From Echinicola vietnamensis DSM 17526 (GTDB taxonomy: Bacteria > Bacteroidota > Bacteroidia > Cytophagales > Cyclobacteriaceae): DNA of 64,000 nt. The stretch is from assembly GCF_000325705.1 (NCBI RefSeq), contig NC_019904.1, forward strand, positions 4,404,001 to 4,468,000, written 5' to 3'. Within the stretch, counting starts at the first letter, position 1. Every line of letters begins with the position of its first letter. Made by a program: the position numbers and the translations under genes. Below, piece after piece: positions 17,159 to 26,515 of the stretch. The notes beneath the pieces were generated by a model. That model worked only from the letters and a program-made list of their open reading frames with translations. It was not told the origin of the DNA and made no database searches.

Positions 17159-17920
17159 TTACACATCTGATCTGGAAAACTTCCCTCTCCGGAAATTATC
17201 ACAAATAACGGCGGTGGCAATGGCCACATTGAGGGATTCGGCATGGCCAAATGATGGGATGGTCAGCTTGTGGCTCACGGTCTTCTCCAAGGGTGCACTG
17301 ATGCCATTGGCCTCGTTGCCCATCAGGATGATGCCCTCTGGCGCCAGGGATTGCCGATGGATGTCCTGTCCCTCCAGAAAAGCGCCAAACACAGGTAATG
17401 CCTGCCGGGACAGGTAAGGCGCCAAGTCCGCATAAAAAAAGGATACCCGCGTAAACGACCCCATGCTGGAATGAAGCACTTTAGGATTGTAAAAATCGGC
17501 CGTTTGAGGCGATAAGATCAATTTCTGAATGCCATACCAATCCGCAATACGGATGATGGTCCCCAAATTTCCCGGATCCCGTACATCGTCCAATGCAATG
17601 GCCAATTCCCCCGCTTCCACGTCAAAAGGTTGGTTCTCTTTCAGTTTGGCCACCGCCAATGCCGCATCATTGGTTTTGAAAGAACCGGTCGCCTCCAGGA
17701 CCTTCTGGGGCACTTCATAGGCAGCAGCCTTGGAAGCAGCGATCAGCTGGGAATGTTGGGCTTGGTATTTGGCGGTATAAAGAAGATGCGTAACTTCAAA
17801 ATCCGAGTGCAGTAATTCCGTCACATTCTTGGTGCCTTCCACAAAAAAAGCACCTTCTTGTTTACGGAATTTTTTCTGTTGCAAGGATTTAATAAACTTA
17901 AGCGTATTTTTGCTGATCAT
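17159..17920 (-). CDS. TrmH/SpoU-family RNA 2'-O-methyltransferase
   Basis: This 253-residue protein has an N-terminal RNA-binding (SpoU_sub_bind) region (QQKKFRKQEGAFFVEGTKNV). A C-terminal trefoil-knot SAM-binding domain follows, with LDDVRDPGNLGTIIRIADW, GIILMGNEANGIS and SLNVAIATAVICDNF. It should methylate a 2'-OH in tRNA or rRNA. The target base cannot be deduced. I start at the ATG at 17918-17920. A TTG three codons earlier is possible. Its start lies only 15 bp from the start of a divergent Omp85 gene. Confidence 0.9.
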   Translation of the reverse strand: MISKNTLKFIKSLQQKKFRKQEGAFFVEGTKNVTELLHSDFEVTHLLYTAKYQAQHSQLIAASKAAAYEVPQKVLEATGSFKTNDAALAVAKLKENQPFDVEAGELAIALDDVRDPGNLGTIIRIADWYGIQKLILSPQTADFYNPKVLHSSMGSFTRVSFFYADLAPYLSRQALPVFGAFLEGQDIHRQSLAPEGIILMGNEANGISAPLEKTVSHKLTIPSFGHAESLNVAIATAVICDNFRRGKFSRSDV

Positions 17921-17935
17921 TAAGGTCAATGAATT

Positions 17936-20353
17936 GTGAATAAAACCAAATATATAAACTTTATTCTTGCCTTGCTGTTGCTTTCGTCATGTTCTTTGAC
18001 CAAGGGGCTCAAAGAGGGCGAATACTTGGTTTATGACGTGGACCTTAAAGGCATTAAAAAAGCCAATGAAGCAAAAGTAAAGCAGCTGATCAAGCAAACG
18101 CCCAATACACGTGTGCCCCTGATCAACTTTTCACCGGGCGTATTCATTTACAATATTGGTGCCGCCACCTATGACAGCACCAAAGTGGCCGATAAGATGG
18201 CTTCCCTACAGGCCAAACAGCGTGATATTCAGCAGCAACTGGAAGAGTCTCCCAACAACAACAAGCTCGAAAAGAAATATTACAAATATTCCAGCAGGCT
18301 GGATGACCTCAAAAAAAAGTTCAACTATGGCAATTGGTTTATGCGGACGGGAAATCCAAAAACCATCCATGACAGTGCCAAAACGGCCGAATCCGAGCGG
18401 GAAATCCAAAATTACCTGATCAACCACGGCTTCTTTGATGCGGAGGTAAGCGTCCACGAAAAGCGGAAAAAGAAAAAAATGCTCATCACCTATCTGGTGT
18501 CCGAAAACAGTCCGTACCTCATTGACAGCAGCTACACCAAAACAGGAGATGCCAATATCTCCCGCTTGCTGGAACGGGACGAGGAAAACAGCTTGGTGCA
18601 TACTGGTCAACGCTATAACCAAGACAACCTCACCAAAGAACGCCAGCACACCGAGGACCTGCTCAAAAACCACGGTTATTATACGTTTTCAAAATCCTAT
18701 ATTGAATACAACGTCTACAAGGACACTGTGGACAAAAACGTCGTGATCGAGCAGGTCATCCGAAAACCGACCTTTGCCGAACAGCACAAGGTCTACACGA
18801 TCGATTCGGTGATTTTTGAGATCTCCAGTCCCACGGACGTCATTTCCGATCAGGAGGTCCGGCGAAGCTACGATGACATTTCCTATATCATGTACCGGGA
18901 CCGCTATGCCGAGAAGATCATTGACTCCCGGGTATTTATCGATAAAGGCGCGCTGTACAACAAGGAGGAAGTGCTCGAAACCCAACGACAGCTGGCCAAT
19001 TTGGACATTTTTCGGTATATCAACATCTCCTTTGACACGCTGGGCAACCACATCACCACGCGCATTCAGACCCAGCCAAATGAAAAATACCAAATCACCA
19101 ATCAGCTGGGAGCCAGTATCACAGAGCAATTGCCCGGGCCATTTTTCAGCCATTCCCTTCGAAACAGGAACCTCTTTCGGGGCTTGGAGATCTTTGAGTT
19201 TAATTTTCGTGCCGGACTGGAAGGTGTGGCCTCGGCCACGGCAGAAGGCGGAGTATACCGCAGCCGTGAACTGAGCACTTCTGCCTCCGTGATCTTTCCG
19301 CAGTTCTTGCTGCCTTTCAGCAAAAGAGGCCTCAAGCGCTACGGGCGGTACAATCCCCGCACCAGGACCCTGATCGGGTATAATTATGTCAACCGCCCCG
19401 AATATGTCCGTGAAGGTTTTAACACCATCTTTGCCTATAATTGGGCCACCAGAAACCAACGGCAGCAATACACAGTAAACCTGCTGGATGCCAACCTCAT
19501 CCGGTCAAACCTGGATCCTGCCTTTGAAGAAAGGCTGATCGAACTCCAAGAGCAGGGCAACAACCTGATCAATTCCTTTCAGTCTTCCTTTGTCAGCAGT
19601 ATTTCGGGCCAGGTCATCATTAACTTTAACCAGTATGGCCTTTGGCAAAGAAACCGCTCTTCCCTGTGGCGCCTAAACTTTGAAAGCGGTGGCACCACCA
19701 TCAACCTATTGAACAAGTCCCACTTTCAGGACCGTAACCTGAAGTACTTCCAATTCCTGAAGTTTCAGTCAGATTTCAGAAGGTATATTCCCCTCAGCCG
19801 AAAGAGCACCTTTGCCTATCGCATCAATGCCGGGCTGGCCGTTCCTTACGGGATAAGCGACGGGGTATTGCCCTATGAAAAGTACTTCTTTGCTGGAGGA
19901 AGTACCAGTATCAGGGCTTGGTCACCGCGGAGATTGGGCCCGGGCTCATTCACTCCTCAGACAGATGAAGAAGGGAATTTTGATTATCGGTACGAGCAGC
20001 CGGGAGATATCCTGTTAGAAGGCATGTTTGAGATCAGAAGGGAACTCTTCGGGTATTTTGACGGGGTGTTTTTTGTGGATGCCGGAAACACCTGGACGTT
20101 AAAAGAAGATCCCACCCGGGAAGGATCCCAATTCAAGCCCAAAACCTTCGTCAGGGAAATTGCCGTGGGGACGGGCATCGGGTTGCGGATGGATTTTGAT
20201 TTCCTGGTCCTCCGACTGGACATGGGCATCAAGGCCATCGATCCTGCCCAGCCGGAGGGAGAACGTTTCGTGCTGGATAACCTGTCCTTTAAAAAGCCCT
20301 TGGGAGAAAAGGGACAAACCGTATTTAACATTGGTATTGGATATCCTTTCTAA
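17936..20353 (+). CDS. BamA/TamA-family outer-membrane protein (Omp85), lipoprotein-type signal
   Basis: This 805-residue protein starts with a GTG. Its signal peptide ends LLLLSSCS, with a probable lipid Cys at 19. The first ~400 residues are POTRA-like, with LKGEYLVYDVDLKG-like strands and helices. A 16-strand Omp85 barrel follows, carrying the signature region FAGGSTSIRAWSPRRLGPG and ending in the aromatic GIGYPF. It could insert proteins or move lipid in the outer membrane. It is not the primary BamA, because a lipoprotein signal is unusual there and the POTRA part is short. It is divergent from the methyltransferase with only 15 bp between the starts, and no better start exists in frame. 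Confidence 0.85.
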   Translation: MNKTKYINFILALLLLSSCSLTKGLKEGEYLVYDVDLKGIKKANEAKVKQLIKQTPNTRVPLINFSPGVFIYNIGAATYDSTKVADKMASLQAKQRDIQQQLEESPNNNKLEKKYYKYSSRLDDLKKKFNYGNWFMRTGNPKTIHDSAKTAESEREIQNYLINHGFFDAEVSVHEKRKKKKMLITYLVSENSPYLIDSSYTKTGDANISRLLERDEENSLVHTGQRYNQDNLTKERQHTEDLLKNHGYYTFSKSYIEYNVYKDTVDKNVVIEQVIRKPTFAEQHKVYTIDSVIFEISSPTDVISDQEVRRSYDDISYIMYRDRYAEKIIDSRVFIDKGALYNKEEVLETQRQLANLDIFRYINISFDTLGNHITTRIQTQPNEKYQITNQLGASITEQLPGPFFSHSLRNRNLFRGLEIFEFNFRAGLEGVASATAEGGVYRSRELSTSASVIFPQFLLPFSKRGLKRYGRYNPRTRTLIGYNYVNRPEYVREGFNTIFAYNWATRNQRQQYTVNLLDANLIRSNLDPAFEERLIELQEQGNNLINSFQSSFVSSISGQVIINFNQYGLWQRNRSSLWRLNFESGGTTINLLNKSHFQDRNLKYFQFLKFQSDFRRYIPLSRKSTFAYRINAGLAVPYGISDGVLPYEKYFFAGGSTSIRAWSPRRLGPGSFTPQTDEEGNFDYRYEQPGDILLEGMFEIRRELFGYFDGVFFVDAGNTWTLKEDPTREGSQFKPKTFVREIAVGTGIGLRMDFDFLVLRLDMGIKAIDPAQPEGERFVLDNLSFKKPLGEKGQTVFNIGIGYPF

Positions 20354-20597
20354 TGGCTTAATTTTGGAACATTGCTGCAAGCGGCCCGTTCAAGCAATGG
20401 AAATGCCGTCTGATGATCCGCATCTTCACCGAGCTAAAGGCGCTCGCACCATGTTCGTAGAAGGCCTGCGGCTGCAGTGGCCAAAGGATTGAAGTGACCG
20501 GTTTAGCCATGAAGTTTTGGGCTTCCTTCCAGCCAATAATGGTAGATGGATGGATACCTGTGAATAATTTTACATTGAATCATTGACCGATAGATAA

Positions 20598-21506
20598 ATG
20601 CCAAACAACATCAGCAAAGAACAGATTTCTGAAGCTTTTAAAACCATTCAAGACCATATCTGCCAAGCACTGGAAACAGCTGATGGCAAGGCCAAATTCC
20701 ATGAGGACCTTTGGGAAAGAGAAGCAGGAGGCGGTGGCCGCACGCGCATTATCAAAGACGGAAACGTCATCGCCAAAGGCGGCGTGGCTTTCTCTGCCGT
20801 CCATGGCCCCACACCCGAAAAAATCCTGAAAAAGCTCCAGCTAGAAAAGGCGGATTTTTACGCGACGGGTGTGTCCATCGTGATCCATCCCAGCAGTCCC
20901 ATGGTTCCGATCATCCACATGAACATCCGTTATTTCGAGATGAGTGATGGCACCTATTGGTTTGGCGGTGGCATAGACCTTACGCCCCATTACGTGGACA
21001 AGGCAGATGCCCGTTACTTTCACGAGCAGGTAAAGGCCACCTGTGACCAATACAATCCTGCCTTTTATCCCAAGTTCAAGAAATGGGCAGACGATTATTT
21101 TTACCTTCCCCATCGTAATGAAACCCGCGGAGTTGGAGGGATTTTCTTTGACCGGTTGACGGCCTCAGCGGAAAACTCCTTTGAATCGATTTTTGAATTT
21201 GTAAAGGCCATCGGTTACCTCTTTCCGGAAGTATACGGACACTTTATGCAAAAGAATGCCCCCCTGCACTTCGGAAAAAACGAGCAAAAATGGCAAGCCC
21301 TGCGACGGGGAAGGTATGTGGAGTTTAACTTGGTATGGGATGCCGGAACCAAGTTTGGGCTGGACACCAATGGACGGACGGAAAGCATCCTGATGAGCAT
21401 GCCACCAGTGGCGGAATGGGCATACATGAACATCCCCGAGGAAGGCAGCAAGGAAGCCGAAACGCTGGAATGGCTCAAAAAAGATATTGACTGGATAAAC
21501 GTGTAA
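20598..21506 (+). CDS. hemF: oxygen-dependent coproporphyrinogen III oxidase
   Basis: HemF turns coproporphyrinogen III into protoporphyrinogen IX with O2 in heme synthesis. The 302-residue protein carries the signature blocks WEREAGGGGRTRII, FYATGVSIVIHP, YWFGGGIDLTPHY, and the C-terminal FNLVWDAGTKFGL with TESILMSMPP. Length is normal. It is preceded by about 245 bp without a gene. A PAP2 phosphatase starts 4 bp after its stop, so the two likely share a transcript. The presence of HemF indicates aerobic heme synthesis. Confidence 0.95.
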   Translation: MPNNISKEQISEAFKTIQDHICQALETADGKAKFHEDLWEREAGGGGRTRIIKDGNVIAKGGVAFSAVHGPTPEKILKKLQLEKADFYATGVSIVIHPSSPMVPIIHMNIRYFEMSDGTYWFGGGIDLTPHYVDKADARYFHEQVKATCDQYNPAFYPKFKKWADDYFYLPHRNETRGVGGIFFDRLTASAENSFESIFEFVKAIGYLFPEVYGHFMQKNAPLHFGKNEQKWQALRRGRYVEFNLVWDAGTKFGLDTNGRTESILMSMPPVAEWAYMNIPEEGSKEAETLEWLKKDIDWINV

Positions 21507-21510
21507 GCCC

Positions 21511-22098
21511 GTGATAGAAACACTGAAACAATGGGACGAGGAGCTTTTCCTTTTCCTAAATGCCCAGCACCTGGACTGGCTGGATCCAATAATGTACGGC
21601 ATCTCAGGCAAACTGATTTGGCTGCCATTTTATGCGCTATTGGTTTATTTGATCATTAAAAATGCCGGCAAAAGCAGCATTTGGGTGTTCATTGGAATTG
21701 CTTTGGCGATTCTCTTTAGTGACCAATTGGCCTCTGGTTTTATGAAACCCTTCTTCGAACGGCCCCGCCCATGCCATGATCCCCGGTGGGAAGGCATCAT
21801 GTTCAATTACAAACACTGTGGCGGCATGTATGGTTTTGCCTCGTCCCATGCCTCCAACACCTTTTCACTGGCCACCTATTTGCTATTGACCTTCCACCGA
21901 AAAGTCAAGGGATTTGGCTGGATGTTCCTGTGGGCTGCGATCGTTTCCTATTCCAGAATTTACCTGGGCGTCCACTACCCTGCCGATGTGACCGTCGGTG
22001 CCTTGGTGGGCATGCTTTCAGCACTCATCGCCTGGTGGCTCGTCATCAAGATCAAAATGACCACCATCCGAAAAGTGGAAGAAATGGATGAGGGATAA
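21511..22098 (+). CDS. PAP2-family phosphatase
   Basis: This 195-residue membrane phosphatase has all three PAP2 motifs: K79 through RPRP at 84-87, SSHAS with His113, and SRIYLGVHYPAD with Arg149, His155 and Asp159. Five or six helices surround them. The family dephosphorylates phosphatidate, undecaprenyl pyrophosphate or lipid A. The exact lipid is not evident. The start is a GTG, 4 bp after hemF. Confidence 0.88.
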   Translation: MIETLKQWDEELFLFLNAQHLDWLDPIMYGISGKLIWLPFYALLVYLIIKNAGKSSIWVFIGIALAILFSDQLASGFMKPFFERPRPCHDPRWEGIMFNYKHCGGMYGFASSHASNTFSLATYLLLTFHRKVKGFGWMFLWAAIVSYSRIYLGVHYPADVTVGALVGMLSALIAWWLVIKIKMTTIRKVEEMDEG

Positions 22099-22099
22099 G

Positions 22100-22155
22100 G
22101 GGTTGGAAGGGTTGAAGGTTGGAAGGTTTTAATGTTGGAAGGTTTGACGGTTTGG
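22100..22155. repeat. short G-rich tandem repeats (GGTTGGAAGG-like)
   Basis: Imperfect units of about 10 bp, GGTTGGAAGG or GGTTGAAGG, follow the PAP2 stop for roughly 55 bp. Such G-rich runs are found after genes in several Bacteroidota. No gene covers them. Confidence 0.6.
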
Positions 22156-22347
22156 GCGTAGGTATTCTGGATCCTTACGTCTTGTGTAGTCCACTGTCAG
22201 GCAGTTAATTTCCATTGATTAGGTATGAGACGCTAGATGCTAGATTTCCCTTCTTACTTCAAATCATTGCCCCTAACTTCCCTTACCCAAATAGCATTGC
22301 TGCCCCTGTAAAGGAAGAAACATTAAAATACCACATGCTTTGGATTA

Positions 22348-22935
22348 TCAATCGTACCCCTTTACCATCCGCTGGATGTACTTTCCGACAATATCAAATT
22401 CCAAATTGACCTTGTCCCCTTCTTTCAGCTGATGGAAATTGGTATGTTCATAGGTGTAAGGAATAATGGCTACGGAAAACCCTCCCGGCTTGGAGTTAAA
22501 ACAAGTAAGACTGGTGCCGTTGATGGTAATGGAACCTTTTTCTACGGTCACATTGCCAGCAGCATCATAGGAAAAATCAAACAACCAGCTTCCATCTTGG
22601 TTTTCGACCCGCGCCACCGTTCCGATCTGATCGACATGTCCCTGTACGATATGGCCATCAAAACGGCCATTTGCAGGCATGCACCGCTCCAAGTTCACCA
22701 TCGTGCCTTCCTTCCATTCCTGTAGACTGGTTTTTTTCAGGGTCTCGTCAATGGCCGTCACACGATAAACCTCACCGGTGACTTTTACCACAGTCAAGCA
22801 CACCCCATTATGGGCCACCGATTGATCCACCTTCAATTCACTGGTAATGGGAGATTTGATATCAAAATGGATATTTGTACCTTCTTGGGAAATGGCGACG
22901 ATTTCGCCCATGGTTTCTACGATACCCGTAAACAT
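22348..22935 (-). CDS. ribE: riboflavin synthase alpha chain
   Basis: This 195-residue enzyme makes riboflavin from two lumazine molecules. It shows the usual N-terminus MFTGIVETMG, the first lumazine domain with HNGVCLTV, and the second with HIVQGHVDQIGTV and INGTSLT. I start at the ATG for MFTG. A GTG two codons before is possible. No other rib gene or FMN riboswitch is nearby. It is transcribed convergently with the PAP2 gene. Confidence 0.93.
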   Translation of the reverse strand: MFTGIVETMGEIVAISQEGTNIHFDIKSPITSELKVDQSVAHNGVCLTVVKVTGEVYRVTAIDETLKKTSLQEWKEGTMVNLERCMPANGRFDGHIVQGHVDQIGTVARVENQDGSWLFDFSYDAAGNVTVEKGSITINGTSLTCFNSKPGGFSVAIIPYTYEHTNFHQLKEGDKVNLEFDIVGKYIQRMVKGYD

Positions 22936-23069
22936 TTTCACACTAAAATTTAACGTTCATAAAATCAGGCAATAAGTAAAATTGCCCATTCAGGATTAAA
23001 ATTAAGCGATTTAATCCATTAACTTAGCATTAAAAAGAAGTTTCAACGCAAATAAGTTCACTTATCATC

Positions 23070-23723
23070 ATGATAAAATTGGAGGATAGCTATTCTCATA
23101 AAGGCCAGCGAAAGGCACTGGTAAAGACACTGGAAAGAAAGGGCATTATGGACAAAAAAGTACTGGAAGCCATTGCCACGATTCCCCGGCATTTCTTCTT
23201 TGACAGCGCCTTGCACAGCCATGCCTATGAGGACAAAGCCTTCCCCATCGGCGAAGGTCAGACCATCTCCCAACCTTTTACCGTGGCCTTTCAAAGTGAG
23301 CTCTTGGCCTTGAAGCCCGGTGACAAAGTCCTGGAAATCGGCACCGGATCTGGTTATCAAGCGGCCATTCTCTACCTACTGGGCGCAGAGGTACACACCA
23401 TCGAGTACAACCAGCACCTGTATCAACGGACCAAAAAGTTTCTTCCAAAACTGGGGATCAAAGCACACTTCTACCAAGGAGATGGCTCCATGGGCATTCC
23501 CGAAAAGGCTCCCTTTGATAAGATCATCGTCACTGCCGGGGCCCCCATCGTGCCGAAAAGCCTGTTGAAACAATTAAAAGTAGGCGGCATTTTGGTGATC
23601 CCTGTAGGGGACCGTAAAACCCAAAAGATGATGAAGCTGACCAAAAAGACCGCCAAGCAAATAACCCAAGAGGAATACGATAGCTTTGCTTTTGTGCCAC
23701 TGCTGGGCAATGAAGGATGGTAA
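23070..23723 (+). CDS. pcm: protein-L-isoaspartate O-methyltransferase
   Basis: This 217-residue enzyme uses SAM to methylate L-isoaspartyl residues so that damaged proteins can be repaired. It shows the family hallmarks GEGQTISQPFTVAFQSELL, the SAM site VLEIGTGSGYQAAIL, and the C-terminal LLKQLKVGGILVIPVG. It starts about 134 bp from the divergent riboflavin synthase gene and has no operon partner. Confidence 0.95.
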   Translation: MIKLEDSYSHKGQRKALVKTLERKGIMDKKVLEAIATIPRHFFFDSALHSHAYEDKAFPIGEGQTISQPFTVAFQSELLALKPGDKVLEIGTGSGYQAAILYLLGAEVHTIEYNQHLYQRTKKFLPKLGIKAHFYQGDGSMGIPEKAPFDKIIVTAGAPIVPKSLLKQLKVGGILVIPVGDRKTQKMMKLTKKTAKQITQEEYDSFAFVPLLGNEGW

Positions 23724-23863
23724 AGGAGTATCCAATACTGCTTATGTCAGGGAGGACAATGTTAGCAACAGTGTATGTATTCGAAATTTTATTTTATAAA
23801 TACCGATAAAAAACTTGATTTCTAGAGTATTTATTTTGTATTTTCGTGAAAAATATAATTAAA

Positions 23864-24406
23864 ATGGGAAAAATAAAGAAAGTACAGGAATCTGAAGTAA
23901 TCATGACCGAGATGGTCCTTCCCAATGACACCAATACGCTCAACAACCTGATGGGGGGCAAATTGATGCATTGGCTGGATGTGGTCGGTGCCATTGCAGC
24001 CCAAAAACACTCCAACAGGATCGTGGTGACCGCTTCGGCAGACAGTATTTCTTTCCAGCATCCCATTGCCCTGGGCAATGTCGTGACACTAAAAGCCCAA
24101 GTGACCCGGTCCTTTAACAGTTCCATGGAGGTCTACATCGAAGTATGGGCAGAAGATATCCCTGCCAATATCAAAACCAAAACCCATCGGGCATTTTTCA
24201 CCTTTGTGGCCGTGGACCAAAATGGCCGCCCCATTGAAGTGCCCAAGCTGGAGCCTACCACCGATGAGGAAAAAGAGCTATTTGCCGGAGCCCTCCGCAG
24301 GCGCCAACTGCGTTTGGTTCTCTCCAAAAGAATGGATCCCAAAGATGCCGTTGAGCTCAAATCCATCTTTGGACTGGAGGAGGCATTGGGAGCCAAGAAG
24401 GAGTAG
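23864..24406 (+). CDS. acyl-CoA thioesterase (hotdog fold)
   Basis: This 180-residue hotdog-fold protein hydrolyses acyl-CoA. The family block is NTLNNLMGGKLMHWLDVVGAIAA, followed by strands TASADSISFQHPI and YIEVWAED, and a C-terminal helical tail. I use the ATG at 23864. A GTG 18 bp upstream is in frame but hydrophobic. Just upstream is an A+T-rich segment with TATTTTCG, which fits a Bacteroidota -7 box poorly. It stands alone. Confidence 0.85.
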   Translation: MGKIKKVQESEVIMTEMVLPNDTNTLNNLMGGKLMHWLDVVGAIAAQKHSNRIVVTASADSISFQHPIALGNVVTLKAQVTRSFNSSMEVYIEVWAEDIPANIKTKTHRAFFTFVAVDQNGRPIEVPKLEPTTDEEKELFAGALRRRQLRLVLSKRMDPKDAVELKSIFGLEEALGAKKE

Positions 24407-24575
24407 CGACCGGCTGTAGCGGCCGGATCAATCCTCACCCCATCAACCGCTTCCAAACCAAGTGACGCTGGAGAAAAAATCATAAAGCGTACGTATTCCC
24501 ACCATGACCGTCGAGACCTTTACATGAAGTCCTATAAAAGTTGTTTTCAGGGGATTTTTTGATCATTTTAGCCGT

Positions 24576-25148
24576 ATGGAAGAAATGGATATCGACAAAT
24601 TGGGATTCTTCATTGAGGAAGATATTTTCCTAATCCCGGAGGACGCCCAAGAGATCTTATTGGCCGATAAATTCAAGGATGTCGCGGAAGACATTCCTGA
24701 GGAACTCGCCGAGGATACGGAAGAAACCACCGCAGGGGCTGCCCCTGAGGAAACCAATCCCCTTCCGTCATTGGCTTATGATGGGGATTTTGAAAAAGGG
24801 TTACTGGTCATCCATCAGGATGATCCATTGGGTGAGGATCTAAAGACATTTTTGCTAAAGATACTCAGGGCTGTTTCCTATTCGCTGAAGGACATTGCCT
24901 TGGTGCCCGCTTCTCGGGTAGCCGAACTTCCTCCAGAGGCTATCCTGCAGCTTAATCCACACAAAGTACTGGTTTTTGGACGGCTGAACCATCCCATTAT
25001 TCAGCACAAAGAAACCGCATACGAAGTCACCAGTGACGGGGAAACCGAATTTCTTTTTGCAGATGGCTTGCCGGTCATATTTGAAGATGAAAGTCTCAAA
25101 AGGCAACTGTGGAAGAGTTTACAGGTACTTTTTAACATTAACAAATAG
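24576..25148 (+). CDS. conserved hypothetical protein, possibly DNA polymerase III psi-like
   Basis: I do not recognise a named family with certainty. This 190-residue protein has an acidic, low-complexity N-terminal half. A compact domain (about residues 65-190) follows: DPLGEDLKTFLLKILRAV, KDIALVP, NPHKVLVFGRL, a Y-E-V strand, and DESLKRQLWKSLQVLF. The order of a helix ending LRAL, a 'P.KVL.FG' strand and a final basic-Leu-Trp helix resembles E. coli psi (HolD), whose C-terminal part has SDVLRAL and TARAALWQQI. This is pattern matching by eye. A short gene for a DUF3817 membrane protein follows 6 bp later and a kinase-like gene after that, possibly one operon. Confidence 0.5.
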   Translation: MEEMDIDKLGFFIEEDIFLIPEDAQEILLADKFKDVAEDIPEELAEDTEETTAGAAPEETNPLPSLAYDGDFEKGLLVIHQDDPLGEDLKTFLLKILRAVSYSLKDIALVPASRVAELPPEAILQLNPHKVLVFGRLNHPIIQHKETAYEVTSDGETEFLFADGLPVIFEDESLKRQLWKSLQVLFNINK

Positions 25149-25154
25149 AAAAAA

Positions 25155-25478
25155 ATGAATACCGAACATCAATTAAAAATCCTCAACAGGTTTAGGATCA
25201 TCAGTTACGCAGAGGGCATTTCGTACCTGCTGTTGCTTTTTGTGGCAATGCCGCTGAAGTACACCATGGACATGCCCTTGGCGGTCAAATATACAGGCTG
25301 GGTGCACGGCATCCTCTTTATCGTGTATGTATACTTGGTTTTTCCCACCCGCCGAAGCCTTAACTGGTCCTTTCGCAGGACCTTATTTGCGCTCATTGCT
25401 TCAGTATTGCCTTTCGGCCCGTTTCTATTTGACCGCAAATTGAGACAGCAAGAACATCAATTGGAAGACCAGTCTTAA
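25155..25478 (+). CDS. DUF3817 membrane protein
   Basis: This 107-residue protein has three membrane helices (about 14-34, 47-65 and 77-94) and matches DUF3817. The residues NRFRIISYAEGISYLLLLF, PLKY near residue 35, and WVHGILFIVYVYLV are typical. Function is unknown. It lies 6 bp after the psi-like gene and 20 bp before the kinase-like gene. Confidence 0.85.
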   Translation: MNTEHQLKILNRFRIISYAEGISYLLLLFVAMPLKYTMDMPLAVKYTGWVHGILFIVYVYLVFPTRRSLNWSFRRTLFALIASVLPFGPFLFDRKLRQQEHQLEDQS

Positions 25479-25498
25479 CCGGCCATCCCAAGGGAGTT

Positions 25499-26515
25499 AT
25501 GATCGATAAAAAGAAACATATCTATCCGATCAGCAGTGGATTGCGCACCTATCTAATCAAGTATGGCAGGGAAGTGGATATTCCTGTCCATTATAAAGAA
25601 CTCCTAAGATTTATGAGTTCGATTTCCCTCTATGATTCCCGGGGAAATGACACCCTCTGGGAAACGGTCTTTTTTAATGAGCAGGACCGCGCGGACATCC
25701 ATTATAACCTCCGGAAAATCTATGCCATCCTCAAGGCCGAAGGAGACATGAGTGTCATGCAGCATTTGTATGTGGACCGGGTGGACCTGTGTACCTACGG
25801 CAATACCAAGCCTTTCCGCGTGCGGATCGTCAACCGCATCAACGATAACTTCGATTATTTTTACGTAAAAACCGCGGACGCCTCCCGGGTTTACGGACTG
25901 GAACTGGAGCACCTCCTCTCCCCTAACCGGATCAGTTACTTGGTATATCAGGACACCTTGATCGAGGAACACATTGCCGGCATTCCCGGGGAGCAGTTTA
26001 TGCGTACGCATATCAGGGATCCCCTGCTCAACCCCATCCGGATCTCCAAGGAGTTTGTCAAGTTTAACGAACGATGCTTCGTACGGCTGCTTGGGGACAT
26101 GCATTCCTCTAACTTTGTGGTGGACGTGACGCCAGATTTTGAAGAAGTCCATTACCGGATCAGGGCCATTGACTTCGACCAGCAATCTTATGAGGGACGT
26201 AAGACCATCTATCTTCCCCAATATTACAAGCAGAACAACACCCTCATCCAGCTTGGCATCAAGCATATCACGCCCGAATCCATGGCCCAATACCAACGGG
26301 AAGAGCGGGCGTTGATCGCTTTTAGACTGAAAACTTCTACCATGGAAATCGAAGACATCCTGCACAGCATGGAAGGGGACACCATTGCTCCGCCAGAAAA
26401 TGTCGAAAGCCTGAAGGAGGATCTGGCCAAGCACTACAAGACATCCGTCTTCATGGACTGTAAAAACATGGGGGAAATTCTCCGTCACAGTCTAAGACAG
26501 GTCTTGCACAAGTAA
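25499..26515 (+). CDS. uncharacterised protein with a divergent protein-kinase-like fold
   Basis: The 338-residue protein lacks an obvious standard annotation. By eye it carries kinase-like elements in the right order: FYVKTADASRVYG with Lys124, an acidic pair in YGLELEHLL (Glu135, Glu137), a hinge-like IEEHIAGIPGEQFM (156-168), a catalytic-loop-like LLGDMHSSNFVV (Asp200, His202, Asn205), and AIDFDQQSYEG (Asp225, Asp227). The G-D-x-H-x-x-N and D-F-D spacing resembles aminoglycoside/choline phosphotransferases. No glycine-rich loop is obvious, so it may be a small-molecule kinase or a pseudokinase. No signal peptide is present. It follows the DUF3817 gene by 20 bp. Substrate unknown. Confidence 0.55.
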   Translation: MIDKKKHIYPISSGLRTYLIKYGREVDIPVHYKELLRFMSSISLYDSRGNDTLWETVFFNEQDRADIHYNLRKIYAILKAEGDMSVMQHLYVDRVDLCTYGNTKPFRVRIVNRINDNFDYFYVKTADASRVYGLELEHLLSPNRISYLVYQDTLIEEHIAGIPGEQFMRTHIRDPLLNPIRISKEFVKFNERCFVRLLGDMHSSNFVVDVTPDFEEVHYRIRAIDFDQQSYEGRKTIYLPQYYKQNNTLIQLGIKHITPESMAQYQREERALIAFRLKTSTMEIEDILHSMEGDTIAPPENVESLKEDLAKHYKTSVFMDCKNMGEILRHSLRQVLHK

